64,000 bases of DNA, taken from Clostridiales bacterium (GTDB taxonomy: Bacteria; Bacillota; Clostridia; Caldicoprobacterales; DTU083). The stretch covers positions 1-64,000 of the forward strand of contig DUSN01000095.1 of the NCBI GenBank assembly GCA_012842605.1, written 5' to 3'. Positions 8,693-18,541 of this stretch are shown piece by piece. Made by a program: the position numbers and the translations under genes. The stretch's first letter is position 1. Each line of letters opens with the position of its first letter. Below the pieces are notes generated by a model. That model saw nothing but the letters and a program-made list of their open reading frames with translations, searched no databases and was not told where the DNA came from.

Positions 8693-10084
8693 GTGAAGGT
8701 TACAAAAGAAATCCTGGAAAATAAAAAAGTAAAGCTGGAAATACACGTAGAACCCGAAACTTTTGAGCAGGGAATGCAGAAATCCTATCTGAAAAACCGA
8801 AAAAATATTTCAGTTCCGGGATTCCGTAAAGGAAAGGTACCAAGAAAGATTATCGAGAGGTATTATGGTGAGGCTATCTTTTATGAGGATGCCGTTAATG
8901 AAATCTTTCCCCAGGTTTATGACGAGGCTGTTAAAGAAGCCGGCATAGTACCGGTAGACAGGCCTGAAGTTGACATTGTACAGATAGGCAGTGGACAAGA
9001 CCTGATTCTGACTGCTGAGGTAGATGTTAAGCCTGAAGTAGAGCTTGGCCAGTATAAAGGCATAGAAATAGAGCGGGTAGAGTATAATGTAACAGACCAT
9101 GACGTAGAGCATCAGCTGGAACATATCCGTGAAGACAATGCCCGCTGGATTACTGTGGAAGACCGTGCAGTTCAAAACGGCGACCTCGTAACACTGGATT
9201 ATGCAGGTACAATTGACGGTGAAGCTTTCCCCGGAGGAACTGCGGAGAAGCAGACTCTGGAAATTGGGTCAGGCCGTTTTATACCGGGCTTTGAGGAACA
9301 GCTGGTTGGTATGAAATCTTCAGAGGAAAAGGATATTACAGTTACCTTCCCGGAGGATTATCATGCTGAAGAACTGAAAGGGAAGGAAGCTGTTTTTCAT
9401 GTAAAAATTCATGAAATAAAGGAAAAGGAACTTCCTGTCCTGGATGACGAGTTTGCCAAGGATGTTAGCGAGTTTTCCACTCTTGAAGAGTATAAGGCAG
9501 ATCTAAGGCAAAAACTTCAGGAAAGTGCTGAAGAAAGAGCAAAAAGCCAGATGGAGAACCAATTATTAGAAAAGATTACTAATAATGCAAAGGTTGACAT
9601 TCCCGCTGTGATGGTAGAGCGCGAGATTGACTCCATGGTCCGGGATATGGATTTCCGTTTGAGGTACAGCGGACTGAATCTGGAAAAATATCTTGAGATG
9701 ATCAATACATCCATGGAGGATTTTAGGGCACAATACAAAGATAATGCATACAATAGAGTTAAGACACAGTTGGTGCTGGAGGCAATAACTAAAAAGGAAG
9801 GCATTACTGTTACTGATGAAGACAGGGAGAAAGAATATCAAAAGTTGGCGGAGCAGTACAAGAGAGATGTAGAAGATATTAAAAAGGCTTACGGCAGCAA
9901 CCCTGAATACATCGATGACAGCATACTTGTCCAGAAAACCATAGATATGCTTATGGAAGAAGCTGTATTGGTTGAAAAGAAGGCTGACAGCACCGAGCAG
10001 GGCGCTCATGATCATGACCATCATGATCATGAACATGAGCATAAAGAAGAAAATGAAAGTGAGGAACTTTCAAACAAGGAATAA
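8693..10084 (+). CDS. tig: trigger factor (ribosome-associated chaperone and peptidyl-prolyl isomerase)
   Basis: This chaperone binds at the ribosome exit tunnel and helps nascent chains fold. The order of domains is standard: an N-terminal ribosome-binding domain with the FRKGKVPRKIIE loop, an FKBP-type isomerase domain (VTLDYAGTIDG through FPEDY, about residues 160-245), then the helical C-terminal domain. The protein is about 463 residues, slightly long because of a tail of alternating His, Asp and Glu (10006-10050) not usual in the family. AAGGAGG (8678-8684) lies 8 bases before GTG 8693 but only 2 before ATG 8687, so I prefer GTG; the ATG would add two residues. It is followed by clpP at 12 bases and clpX, the common tig-clpP-clpX order. 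Confidence 0.95.
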   Translation: MKVTKEILENKKVKLEIHVEPETFEQGMQKSYLKNRKNISVPGFRKGKVPRKIIERYYGEAIFYEDAVNEIFPQVYDEAVKEAGIVPVDRPEVDIVQIGSGQDLILTAEVDVKPEVELGQYKGIEIERVEYNVTDHDVEHQLEHIREDNARWITVEDRAVQNGDLVTLDYAGTIDGEAFPGGTAEKQTLEIGSGRFIPGFEEQLVGMKSSEEKDITVTFPEDYHAEELKGKEAVFHVKIHEIKEKELPVLDDEFAKDVSEFSTLEEYKADLRQKLQESAEERAKSQMENQLLEKITNNAKVDIPAVMVEREIDSMVRDMDFRLRYSGLNLEKYLEMINTSMEDFRAQYKDNAYNRVKTQLVLEAITKKEGITVTDEDREKEYQKLAEQYKRDVEDIKKAYGSNPEYIDDSILVQKTIDMLMEEAVLVEKKADSTEQGAHDHDHHDHEHEHKEENESEELSNKE

Positions 10085-10096
10085 GGAGGAATCACT

Positions 10097-10681
10097 ATGA
10101 GCCTTGTACCGATTGTAGTTGAGCAAACCAATCGCGGAGAACGTTCGTATGACATTTATTCCCGATTGCTAAAGGAAAGAATAATCTTTCTGGGTGAGGA
10201 AATCAACGATGTAACGGCAAGCTTAGTGGTAGCCCAGCTTCTTTTCCTGGAATCCGAGGATCCGGACAAGGATATCAGATTATACATAAATAGCCCGGGT
10301 GGATCTGTTTCAGCAGGTTTGGCTATTTATGACACAATGCAGTATGTTAAATGCGACGTATCAACTATTTGTATTGGAATGGCTGCTTCCATGGGAGCTT
10401 TCCTGCTTGCTGCCGGAACCAAAGGCAAAAGGTATGCACTGCCAAACAGTGAAATTATGATTCACCAGCCCATGGGCGGAACGCGAGGTCAGGCTTCAGA
10501 TATAGCTATTCATGCAGAGCATATAATCAGTCTGAAACAAAGGCTGAACACTATTCTGGCCGAACGTACCGGTCAACCCCTGGAAAAGATAGAAAGGGAT
10601 ACGGACAGGGATAACTTTATGTCCGCTAAGGAAGCAAAAGCATACGGCTTAATTGACGAGGTTCTTGTTTCCCGCAAATAG
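10097..10681 (+). CDS. clpP: ATP-dependent Clp protease proteolytic subunit
   Basis: A 194-residue serine peptidase that forms the double-ring chamber of Clp proteases and degrades substrates unfolded by ClpX or ClpC. The catalytic triad is visible as Ser98 (GMAASMG), His123 (MIHQPMGG) and Asp172. The hydrophobic N-terminal loop and length are normal. A TAAGGAGG ribosome site overlaps the tig stop region and the spacing of 12 bases indicates an operon with tig and clpX. A ClpP2-type paralogue would look similar, but the setting between tig and clpX marks this as the housekeeping copy. Confidence 0.97.
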   Translation: MSLVPIVVEQTNRGERSYDIYSRLLKERIIFLGEEINDVTASLVVAQLLFLESEDPDKDIRLYINSPGGSVSAGLAIYDTMQYVKCDVSTICIGMAASMGAFLLAAGTKGKRYALPNSEIMIHQPMGGTRGQASDIAIHAEHIISLKQRLNTILAERTGQPLEKIERDTDRDNFMSAKEAKAYGLIDEVLVSRK

Positions 10682-10699
10682 CAGATAAGAGGTGAAGAA

Positions 10700-11986
10700 A
10701 TGGCAAGATATGAAGACAAGAAGCAGTTAAAATGCTCCTTCTGCGGAAAGACGCAAGACCAGGTAAGGCGCCTTGTAGCCGGACCTGGTGTTTATATCTG
10801 CGATGAGTGTATAGAATTATGTCAGGAGATAATAGAAGAAGAGTTTGAGGATGCTTCCGAACTGGAATTAAAGGATATTCCCAGGCCTACAGAAATTAAG
10901 CAGGTATTGGATCAGTATGTTGTCGGTCAGGAGCATGCAAAGAGAATATTGTCTGTAGCTGTATATAACCACTATAAGCGAATAAACAGCGATATCAAGA
11001 ATGATGATGTAGAGCTTCAAAAAAGCAACATTATCATGCTGGGTCCCACCGGTTCCGGAAAGACCCTGTTAGCCCAAACCCTGGCGAAGATACTCAACGT
11101 TCCTTTTGCAGTTGCAGATGCTACATCATTGACGGAAGCAGGGTATGTCGGAGAAGATGTGGAAAATATTCTCCTGAAGTTAATACAAGCAGCGGACTAT
11201 GATGTAGAAAAGGCCGAAAAAGGGATTATCTATATAGATGAGATTGATAAAATAGCAAGAAAGTCTGAGAATCCCTCCATAACCCGTGATGTTTCGGGCG
11301 AAGGAGTTCAGCAGGCGCTGCTTAAGATACTTGAAGGTACTGTTGCAAGTGTACCTCCGCAGGGTGGACGCAAGCACCCCCATCAGGAGTTCATTCAGAT
11401 AGACACTACCAATATTTTGTTTATCTGCGGTGGTGCTTTTGATGGTATTGACAAGATAATAATGAACCGTACCGGGAAGAAGTCTATAGGTTTTGAAGCT
11501 GAAATACGCAGCAAGAACAGCCAGGATGTAGGGGAGATATTAAAGCAGATTCTGCCTGAAGACCTGCTTAAGTACGGCCTTATACCCGAGTTTGTAGGGC
11601 GGCTGCCTATTATTGCCACCCTTCAGTCTCTGGATGAGGAAGCCCTTATCAGAATTCTCAAAGAACCCAAAAATGCCCTGGTTAAGCAATACCAGAAATT
11701 GTTCGAGATGGATGGCGTTTCTTTGGAATTTGAAGATGAAGCTCTTTCCGTCATAGCCAGGATGGCTATAGAGCGCAAGACAGGTGCAAGAGGTCTGCGG
11801 GCTATCCTGGAAGACATTATGCTGAATGTAATGTATGAAATACCCTCCAGGGATGATATAGAGAAGTGCATCATCACCAGGGACACCATACTGAACCATC
11901 AGGAGCCCATGCTGATAATAGCAGACGGGAAGAAGCCAAGAAAACAGATTAAGAAGTCTAAGGAGAAAAAAGAAACAGCATCATAA
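10700..11986 (+). CDS. clpX: ATP-dependent Clp protease ATP-binding subunit ClpX
   Basis: A 428-residue AAA+ unfoldase that recognises tagged proteins and feeds them to ClpP. The N-terminal zinc-binding domain has Cys12, Cys15, Cys34 and Cys37. The AAA+ core has Walker A GPTGSGKT, Walker [10 protein letters not shown], and the RSENP/SRD pore and sensor region. The ClpP-docking IGF-type loop is present in KKSIGFEAE. The C-terminus is Lys-rich. The gene lies 18 bases after clpP and is closed by a terminator at 11991-12016, so tig-clpP-clpX is one unit. Confidence 0.97.
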   Translation: MARYEDKKQLKCSFCGKTQDQVRRLVAGPGVYICDECIELCQEIIEEEFEDASELELKDIPRPTEIKQVLDQYVVGQEHAKRILSVAVYNHYKRINSDIKNDDVELQKSNIIMLGPTGSGKTLLAQTLAKILNVPFAVADATSLTEAGYVGEDVENILLKLIQAADYDVEKAEKGIIYIDEIDKIARKSENPSITRDVSGEGVQQALLKILEGTVASVPPQGGRKHPHQEFIQIDTTNILFICGGAFDGIDKIIMNRTGKKSIGFEAEIRSKNSQDVGEILKQILPEDLLKYGLIPEFVGRLPIIATLQSLDEEALIRILKEPKNALVKQYQKLFEMDGVSLEFEDEALSVIARMAIERKTGARGLRAILEDIMLNVMYEIPSRDDIEKCIITRDTILNHQEPMLIIADGKKPRKQIKKSKEKKETAS

Positions 11987-11990
11987 ACTG

Positions 11991-12016
11991 AAAGAGAGCG
12001 GATTCGCTCTCTTTTT
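11991..12016 (+). terminator. terminator after clpX
   Basis: GAGAGCG (11994-12000) and CGCTCTC (12005-12011) pair around a GATT loop, extended by A/T pairs, and are followed by five T. Confidence 0.88.
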
Positions 12017-12115
12017 AATTGGATAAACCTGCCTTTCAACCGGATAAAATGCCCGTGCAAACCACATAATATTTTTATAGCCTTAATAGTAAAGTTTGGT
12101 TGAAAGGATGGTACC

Positions 12116-13819
12116 GTGCCTGTGAGTGAGATAATTATTATAATACAGTTCTTTTTTGCTATTGTAATAGGGCTGTATTTTCTTAATTTGCTTAGAGGAC
12201 AGCAGGGCAACAAGATAGCCGTTGAGAAGGAATCAAAACTGGAATTGGAAAAGCTGCAAAGGATGAGGGAAATATCCTTAAGCGAACCCTTGTCGGAGAA
12301 AACCCGCCCCAGGACATTTGACGATATAATAGGGCAGGAGAGCGGCATTAAGGCGCTAAAGGCTGCCTTATGCGGGCCTAATCCCCAGCATGTAATCATA
12401 TATGGACCGCCGGGTGTGGGGAAAACCTGTGCAGCAAGGCTGGTTCTTGAAGAAGCAAAAAAGAATCCGCGTTCACCCTTTAAGCATAATGCTAAGTTTA
12501 TAGAAATGGATGCGACTTCAGTGCGGTTTGATGAACGCAGCATAGCCGATCCCTTGATTGGTTCGGTTCATGACCCCATTTATCAGGGAGCAGGACCTCT
12601 TGGAGTTGCGGGCATTCCTCAGCCAAAGCCAGGTGCGGTAACCAAAGCCCATGGCGGGGTGCTGTTCCTGGATGAAATAGGTGAACTGCATCCCATCCAA
12701 ATGAATAAACTGCTGAAAGTGCTGGAGGACCGGAAAGTTTTCCTTGAAAGCGCTTATTACAATTCCCAGGACTCAAATATACCAAAGCATATACATGAAA
12801 TATTCCAAAATGGATTGCCGGCTGATTTCAGGCTGGTGGGAGCCACAACAAGGAATCCATCCGACATCCCGCCGGCTGTCAGGTCCCGCTGCCTGGAAGT
12901 TTTTTTCAGGCCGCTGACACAGGAAGAGATTGGACTTATAGCCCAAAAAGCAGCAAAAAAGGGCGGATTTGAAATTGAAGACAATGCTGTTTCCATCGTG
13001 AGCAAGTATGCCAGCAACGGCAGGGATGCGGTTAACATCATACAAATGGCAGGCGGCATAGCCCTGACTGAAGAAAGATTCAACATTACCACCAGGGATG
13101 TGGAATGGGTAATAAACAACGGCAACTATTCTCCACGGCCTGAGAAGAAGATAAACAGCAGTCCCCTGGTAGGCTGTGTCAACGGATTGGCTATATACGG
13201 GCCCAATCTCGGGGCGGTTATGGATATTGAAGCGTCTGCAATTAAGACGGCAAGGGGAAAGGGAATGGTTACGGTAACCGGGATTGTTGATGAAGAGGAA
13301 ATAGGCAGCGAAGGCAAGAGAATCCGCAGAAAAAGCACAGCCAAGGGTTCTGTGGACAATGTTATGACAGTTATCAGAAAGTACTTGAATATAGATCCCA
13401 GGGATTACGATATTCATTTGAATTTTCCCGGCGGAATACCGATAGACGGGCCGTCAGCCGGCATTGCGATTATGACAGCCATATATTCAGCTATTACGGG
13501 AATCCCCATAGATAACAAGATAGCAATGACAGGAGAGGTTTCCATACGTGGTGAAGTAAAGCCGGTAGGAGGTGTGCCTGCAAAAATTGAAGCAGCTGCA
13601 CAGGCCGGAGCCGAAAGAGTATTGATCCCCTATGATAATTGGCAGGAAGTATTTTCAGAAGGCAAGATTAAAGTTGTTCCTGTTAAAAGAGTAGAGGAAG
13701 TGATTGAGCTCTCACTGCATATGACAGGTGAAAAAACCTCACCTGCATCTCTGGCGCCCAAAACTGGGATTCTTGCAGCATCCGGCACGGGCAAGAAAGG
13801 GTATGATTGCACATATTGA
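12116..13819 (+). CDS. lonB: ATP-dependent protease LonB (membrane-anchored, sporulation-type)
   Basis: A 567-residue AAA+ serine protease of the LonB type found beside lonA in spore-forming Bacillota; in Bacillus it is a forespore protein. A single membrane segment at residues about 4-24 replaces the large Lon N-domain. Walker A is GPPGVGKT (about residue 100) and Walker B FLDEIGEL. The C-terminal protease domain carries the Ser-Lys dyad: Ser in DGPSAGIAI and Lys in GGVPAKIEAA. Translation may begin at GTG 12116 or GTG 12122; AAAGGATGG lies 5 to 11 bases before them. About 100 bases with no recognised promoter separate it from clpX. The lonA promoter overlaps its stop codon. Confidence 0.93.
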   Translation: MPVSEIIIIIQFFFAIVIGLYFLNLLRGQQGNKIAVEKESKLELEKLQRMREISLSEPLSEKTRPRTFDDIIGQESGIKALKAALCGPNPQHVIIYGPPGVGKTCAARLVLEEAKKNPRSPFKHNAKFIEMDATSVRFDERSIADPLIGSVHDPIYQGAGPLGVAGIPQPKPGAVTKAHGGVLFLDEIGELHPIQMNKLLKVLEDRKVFLESAYYNSQDSNIPKHIHEIFQNGLPADFRLVGATTRNPSDIPPAVRSRCLEVFFRPLTQEEIGLIAQKAAKKGGFEIEDNAVSIVSKYASNGRDAVNIIQMAGGIALTEERFNITTRDVEWVINNGNYSPRPEKKINSSPLVGCVNGLAIYGPNLGAVMDIEASAIKTARGKGMVTVTGIVDEEEIGSEGKRIRRKSTAKGSVDNVMTVIRKYLNIDPRDYDIHLNFPGGIPIDGPSAGIAIMTAIYSAITGIPIDNKIAMTGEVSIRGEVKPVGGVPAKIEAAAQAGAERVLIPYDNWQEVFSEGKIKVVPVKRVEEVIELSLHMTGEKTSPASLAPKTGILAASGTGKKGYDCTY

Positions 13820-13835
13820 CAATATTCGGTATAAT
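13807..13835 (+). promoter_or_regulatory. sigma-A promoter of lonA overlapping the lonB stop
   Basis: TTGCAC (13807-13812) and TATAAT (13830-13835) are spaced by 17 bases. The -35 box lies in the last codons of lonB, whose stop is at 13817-13819. This gives lonA its own vegetative transcript. No CIRCE or CtsR-like repeat was seen beside it. Confidence 0.7.
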
Positions 13836-13880
13836 AATAAAACAAAATTGTGATGAAGTGGACAAGGAGTGAATGCCCGA

Positions 13881-16250
13881 ATGAGCGATGAACCGGTAAG
13901 AAGGCTGCCATTGCTGCCTTTAAGAGGTTTGACCATATTTCCATACATGGTTCTTCACTTTGATGTAGGCAGAGCTAAATCCATAGCAGCCTTAGAAGCT
14001 GCAATGGTCAACGATCAGGAAATTTTTCTGGTAACCCAGAAGGATACAAAAATTGATGATCCCGAGATTGATGACATATTCGAAGTAGGGACCATTTCAA
14101 AAATAAAGCAGCTGCTGAAACTCCCCGGAGAAACCATCCGAGTACTGGTAGAAGGTCTTGAAAGAGGGAGGATACTTGAATATACCAAGCAGGAGCCATA
14201 TTTTGAAGCTAATCTTGTTACTCCGAAGAAATATGATAAAGCTGAAATTGAGCTGCAGCTTGAGGCGATATCCAGAAGTGTTCTTTCCAGCTTTGAAACC
14301 TATGTTAAGCTGAGCAATAAAATTTCACCGGAAACCCTGCTTACTGTTAGCACCTTAGAGGACCCCGACAGGCTGGCAGATATTATAGCAGCTAATATTC
14401 TGGTCCGTTCAGAAGATAAGCAGAGGATTTTAGAGTCTTTTCATCCGGTGGAAAGGCTGGAAAACCTGTACGATATACTGATTCGTGAAATAGAAATACT
14501 GGAGATTGAAAACAAGATAAACTTAAGGGTAAAAAAGCAAATAGACAAGGTACAGCGCGAGTATTACCTGAGAGAACAGCTTAAGGCCATTCAAAGGGAA
14601 TTAGGCGAAAGTGAAGGTGTAGCCGGAGAAATAGAAGAATACGAAGAAAAAATAGAAAAGGCCAATCTTCCGGAAGAAGTTGAAGAAAAGGCAGCCAAAG
14701 AACTTAACAGGCTGTCTAAAATGGGCCCTGGGTCAGCTGAAGGATCAGTTATCCGGACATACCTGGACTGGATCCTTGATCTTCCATGGAATATTGAAAC
14801 CGAAGACAACCTGGATCTGAAAAATGCAGCACGAATATTGGATGAGGATCATTACGGGCTGGAAAAGGTGAAGGAAAGAGTTATAGAATACCTGGCTGTA
14901 AGGCAGTTAACCAAAAATATGAAGGGGCCTATTCTTTGCTTTGTCGGCCCTCCTGGGGTGGGTAAGACCTCCATTGCCAGATCCATAGCCCGTTCTTTAA
15001 ATCGGAAGTTTGTTAGAATGTCTGTAGGCGGCGTCCGTGACGAGGCTGAAATCAGGGGGCACCGCAGAACCTATGTAGGGGCAATCCCCGGAAGGATTAT
15101 TGCTTCTATAAAGCAGGCAGGCTCGAAAAACCCGGTATTTCTTTTGGATGAGATTGATAAGATGAGCAGTGATTTCAGGGGTGATCCGGCATCCGCCCTG
15201 TTAGAGGTGCTTGATGCCGAGCAGAATTATGCATTTCGTGATCATTACCTGGAGCTTCCGTTTGACTTGTCAAAGGTTATGTTCCTGACCACTGCCAATA
15301 CCCTGGAGACCATACCCCGGCCTTTGCTGGACCGTATGGAGGTTATTCAGATTTCAGGCTATACAGAAGAAGAAAAGCGGAATATTGCTTCAAAGTATTT
15401 AATTCCAAAACAGATGAAGGAGCATGGCTTGCCGGAAAACAGCATCATACTTTCTGATCAGACCATCAGTGACATTATTAACTACTATACAAGGGAGTCG
15501 GGTGTGCGCAGCCTGGAGCGGCAGATAGCCACTATTTGCAGGCGTGCTGCCAGAAAGATACTGGAAACCGGCAGGGAAAGAGTAAAGATAACAAGCGGGA
15601 ATCTGAATAAATACTTAGGTATCCCCAGATTCCATTACGACAAGGTTAAAAACCAGGATGAAATTGGAATAGTGACAGGCCTTGCATGGACATCGGTAGG
15701 CGGCGACACCTTATCCATCGAAGTTACGCCCATGGCAGGCACGGGGAAACTGGTGCTTACCGGGCAGCTGGGAGATGTCATGAAGGAATCTGCACGGGCA
15801 GGGTTCAGCTATATACGCTCCAGGGCAGCTAAATTTGGACTTAGTGAGGATTTCCACGAAAAGCTGGATATCCACATACATATTCCTGAAGGAGCTATAC
15901 CAAAGGACGGGCCTTCAGCCGGCATTACCATGACAACAGCAGTAATCTCCGCACTGACTGAAATACCCGTGCGCAGTGACGTAGCTATGACGGGGGAGAT
16001 TACTTTAAGAGGAAGAATTCTGCCTATCGGGGGCCTTAAGGAAAAAATTCTTGCTGCTCACCGAGCCGGTATAAAGAAGGTTATTATTCCCCTGGAAAAC
16101 AAAAGGGATTTGGATGAAATACCGGATAATGTAAAGAGAAAAGTAGAGATTGTTTTGGCTGAGAACATGGATGAGGTGTTGAGTCATGCTTTGACACGAA
16201 TGCCGGAACCAATTTCAGGGGGAAATAATGATGGTGATCAGAAAAGCTGA
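13881..16250 (+). CDS. lon: ATP-dependent protease La (LonA)
   Basis: A 789-residue soluble AAA+ protease degrading misfolded and regulatory proteins. The LON substrate-binding domain starts with LPLLPLRG; a long coiled-coil segment follows (about residues 185-300). Walker A is GPPGVGKT, Walker [11 protein letters not shown], and the C-terminal protease domain has Ser in DGPSAGITM and Lys in [17 protein letters not shown] at 13881 is preferred because AAGGAG (13864-13869) is 11 bases upstream; a GTG at 13869 would overlap that site. engB starts inside the last 20 bases, the lon-engB order seen throughout Bacillota. Confidence 0.96.
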   Translation: MSDEPVRRLPLLPLRGLTIFPYMVLHFDVGRAKSIAALEAAMVNDQEIFLVTQKDTKIDDPEIDDIFEVGTISKIKQLLKLPGETIRVLVEGLERGRILEYTKQEPYFEANLVTPKKYDKAEIELQLEAISRSVLSSFETYVKLSNKISPETLLTVSTLEDPDRLADIIAANILVRSEDKQRILESFHPVERLENLYDILIREIEILEIENKINLRVKKQIDKVQREYYLREQLKAIQRELGESEGVAGEIEEYEEKIEKANLPEEVEEKAAKELNRLSKMGPGSAEGSVIRTYLDWILDLPWNIETEDNLDLKNAARILDEDHYGLEKVKERVIEYLAVRQLTKNMKGPILCFVGPPGVGKTSIARSIARSLNRKFVRMSVGGVRDEAEIRGHRRTYVGAIPGRIIASIKQAGSKNPVFLLDEIDKMSSDFRGDPASALLEVLDAEQNYAFRDHYLELPFDLSKVMFLTTANTLETIPRPLLDRMEVIQISGYTEEEKRNIASKYLIPKQMKEHGLPENSIILSDQTISDIINYYTRESGVRSLERQIATICRRAARKILETGRERVKITSGNLNKYLGIPRFHYDKVKNQDEIGIVTGLAWTSVGGDTLSIEVTPMAGTGKLVLTGQLGDVMKESARAGFSYIRSRAAKFGLSEDFHEKLDIHIHIPEGAIPKDGPSAGITMTTAVISALTEIPVRSDVAMTGEITLRGRILPIGGLKEKILAAHRAGIKKVIIPLENKRDLDEIPDNVKRKVEIVLAENMDEVLSHALTRMPEPISGGNNDGDQKS

Positions 16251-16824
16251 ATTTGTAAAAAGTGCGGCGAATGCATCACAGTACCCGCAGGATGGACTTC
16301 CTCACTTTGCCATGGTGGGGAAGTCCAATGTGGGCAAGTCTTCTTTGATAAATGCACTAACCAACAACAGCAAACTGGCCAAAATAAGCAGTCAGCCAGG
16401 AAAAACCAGACTGATAAATTTTTTTTTGGTAAATGACAGCTTTTATCTGGTAGATCTGCCCGGTTATGGGTTTGCCAGGGTATCCCAGAATGAAAAAGCA
16501 GCATGGGGGAAGATGATAAATGAGTATTTTGAAAAGGCTGCCCCGATTAACTGCCTGATAATGATATTGGATATCCGGCACGACCCCACTGCGGATGACA
16601 AGCAGATGGCTGAATGGATCCGCTATTACCAAATGCCGGTTATATTGGCAGCTTCCAAATCTGATAAGTTGGGCAAAACAAGGATAAAACCCCAGGCTGT
16701 TCAGCTAAGAAAGCAGCTGGGGTTTTCAGAGGATATACCAATTGTGCCTTATTCAGCTGTCTCAAAAACAGGCCTGGAAGAGCTGCTAATACTTATGGAT
16801 GACTATCTGCCGGCAGAGGACTAA
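16231..16824 (+). CDS. engB: ribosome biogenesis GTPase YsxC/EngB
   Basis: A 197-residue small GTPase needed for late maturation of the 50S subunit. G motifs are visible: G1 GKSNVGKSS, the G2 region [10 protein letters not shown]3 DLPGYG, G4 SKSDK, and the [11 protein letters not shown] region near the C-terminus. Length is normal. ATG 16231 (MVIRKAEFV) fits both the family N-terminus and the spacing from AGGGGGA at 16217-16223; ATG 16228 adds one residue. It overlaps the end of lon and is probably co-translated. Its stop overlaps, tail to tail, the stop of the minus-strand gene at 16821-18386. Confidence 0.95.
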   Translation: MVIRKAEFVKSAANASQYPQDGLPHFAMVGKSNVGKSSLINALTNNSKLAKISSQPGKTRLINFFLVNDSFYLVDLPGYGFARVSQNEKAAWGKMINEYFEKAAPINCLIMILDIRHDPTADDKQMAEWIRYYQMPVILAASKSDKLGKTRIKPQAVQLRKQLGFSEDIPIVPYSAVSKTGLEELLILMDDYLPAED

Positions 16825-18386
16825 TAGGTATCCGGATCTTCCTCCGGGTTTATCAGGATACTGACATTTCCAAGCTGGATTTCACCGCTGCCTGTATCTA
16901 CATTTTTTAAGGATGTTTTCTTTAATATGGAATTATTATTATCATTTCCATTAATATATTTATCAGCGAAAATTTCCTGCTCCGAAGAATTTTCTGCCCT
17001 GGTTTCAGCTTTATTATCCTGGATCTTTTCTTCTTCAGCTGCATCTGTATTAGCTGCTGCCCAGGTGCGGGGAATTTTTGAACGAAGGTTTCTTGCCTGT
17101 TCTACTTCGAAAGTAAGCTTTCGGATTTGTGCCTCAATTTGGAACCAGCTTTTGTCTTTTTGACGTATATAATCCTGTATCTGGTATAATGCTGTATAAA
17201 ATTCATCAAGCCTTTTGTTGATTTCCATCACTTTATCATTAAGCTCCTCTGCATGTTCCGATAATGACTGGACTTCCTTCCAGACTGAGGAAACAGACGG
17301 CATGGAGGAGCTTTTTCGTTTCTCAGATCCCCTGTCAGGTTCATCGTATGTCGTTATACGGGTTATATCTTTATTTCCATGCAATACAGTGTCAACTGTC
17401 CACTCAAAATTTGGATATCCGTCACCCAGTTCCGATCTGACACGAGCTTTGCCTTCAAGCGATTTGCTTATCTTAATATAGGGGTTAATGGGTTCTGTTG
17501 TAATTTCACCAATTAACTCCCAGCTTAGACTGGTGTAATTTCCCCGGCCGGCCATTGCCTTTCCATCCTGGCTCCAGAAGCAATGCAAATCCTTATCTGC
17601 ATGAATGGATGGATATTGTATGGGAGCAGTTCCGTCATGGATATTAGCTACAGCATTTGAGTAGTTCAAGGCAGTTGGATTTATTTTGGCATAATTTATA
17701 CGAAAGTCAGAGCCGGCTTCCTCAACCCATACCATATGAAGGTTTCCGTTAGAATCAGTTTCGCCATCAAAGTTACTGCATTTTCCGGGTCTTTGAAAAA
17801 TAATAGCCGGTTTGGACCAGGCACCACTATTATTGTCAAAGCGTATAAAATAGCATCGTGTTTGAGTTCTTATGGTTCTTGTATATACACAGAAAACATT
17901 TCCTTTATCATCGCTGCGGACTAATTGAGGAGCAACCACCTGTTCAGTAAGAAAATTGAGAAGTACTTCGCTTTTCCACCTTCCATCTTCCATATATGAA
18001 TGAATTAAAGATTCTTCTGCCTTTTTCAGCGAATTCTCAATATAATAGAACAGATGGATACGAGTTCCGGTAGAAAGTATCTCAAGGAATGAAATATTCT
18101 CAAACCTGGATGCAATGCGGTACAGCATTTTCTGGTACCATTGCCTGCCGTTCCATTCATAGTAAATCAGCTGTTTTGATGTACCATAAGCTAACAGGTG
18201 TATCTTATCTTCATTATCGATAGTTACGCTGAAGAGCTTAACAGGGTACCCGTCTATCTGCAAAGGCTCACTCCATGTTTTATTGTCTCTTTGAGAATAT
18301 TCAACAGCTTGCTGACCGGACAAGGCAAAATACCACTGCTTGCCCAGCGATTCTTCCACCAGACAGGGTATAACAGCACGGGCCAT
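16821..18386 (-). CDS. unrecognised protein with repeated beta-strand N-terminus and coiled-coil C-terminus, likely sporulation-controlled
   Basis: I do not recognise this 521-residue family. Residues 1-300 contain recurring W- and Y-rich beta-strand units (KQWYFALSG, NDNKTW-type turns, NGRQWYQKML, GAWSKPAIIF, GNLHMVWVEEAG) that look like blades of a beta-propeller. Residues about 355-430 form a heptad-rich coiled coil (VWKEVQSLSEHAEELNDKVMEI onward, written here in part). The acidic, Asn-rich tail ends in NPEEDPDTY. There is no signal peptide or membrane segment. A GGGGAG ribosome site lies 10 bases before the ATG. Upstream is a close match to a SigE-type promoter (18422-18450), so mother-cell expression during sporulation is inferred. 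The stop overlaps the engB stop by 4 bases. Confidence 0.6.
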   Translation of the reverse strand: MARAVIPCLVEESLGKQWYFALSGQQAVEYSQRDNKTWSEPLQIDGYPVKLFSVTIDNEDKIHLLAYGTSKQLIYYEWNGRQWYQKMLYRIASRFENISFLEILSTGTRIHLFYYIENSLKKAEESLIHSYMEDGRWKSEVLLNFLTEQVVAPQLVRSDDKGNVFCVYTRTIRTQTRCYFIRFDNNSGAWSKPAIIFQRPGKCSNFDGETDSNGNLHMVWVEEAGSDFRINYAKINPTALNYSNAVANIHDGTAPIQYPSIHADKDLHCFWSQDGKAMAGRGNYTSLSWELIGEITTEPINPYIKISKSLEGKARVRSELGDGYPNFEWTVDTVLHGNKDITRITTYDEPDRGSEKRKSSSMPSVSSVWKEVQSLSEHAEELNDKVMEINKRLDEFYTALYQIQDYIRQKDKSWFQIEAQIRKLTFEVEQARNLRSKIPRTWAAANTDAAEEEKIQDNKAETRAENSSEQEIFADKYINGNDNNNSILKKTSLKNVDTGSGEIQLGNVSILINPEEDPDTY

Positions 18387-18421
18387 CTTTAATTCACTCC
18401 CCTGTACCTATATTTCAATAT

Positions 18422-18450
18422 AACATATGAAAAAACCATGCAAAATATCA
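18422..18450 (-). promoter_or_regulatory. SigE-like sporulation promoter of the 521-residue protein
   Basis: Read on the minus strand: TGATATT (18450-18444), 14 bases, then CATATGTT (18429-18422). This fits the Bacillus SigE consensus, an ATATT-type -35, a 14-base spacer and CATANNNT. The predicted start point is about 28 bases before the ATG. No good sigma-A promoter overlaps it. Confidence 0.6.
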
Positions 18451-18490
18451 CCCGGATAGACACAATCATGCTTTCACTTTCATATCATGC

Positions 18491-18523
18491 TAATGGAGAA
18501 CAAAGTTCTCTTATATTCCATTA
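18491..18523 (+). promoter_or_regulatory. two-part palindrome in the leader of the 238-residue gene
   Basis: GAGAAC (18496-18501) pairs with GTTCTC (18505-18510) around AAA, and an outer TAATGG (18491-18496) pairs with CCATTA (18518-18523). It ends just before the AGGAAAAGGGGG ribosome site, so it could be an operator or an mRNA hairpin that affects initiation. A CATATCAT at 18481-18488 resembles a SigE/SigK -10 box but its -35 is weak. Confidence 0.45.
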
Positions 18524-18541
18524 GGAAAAGGGGGTTTATAG

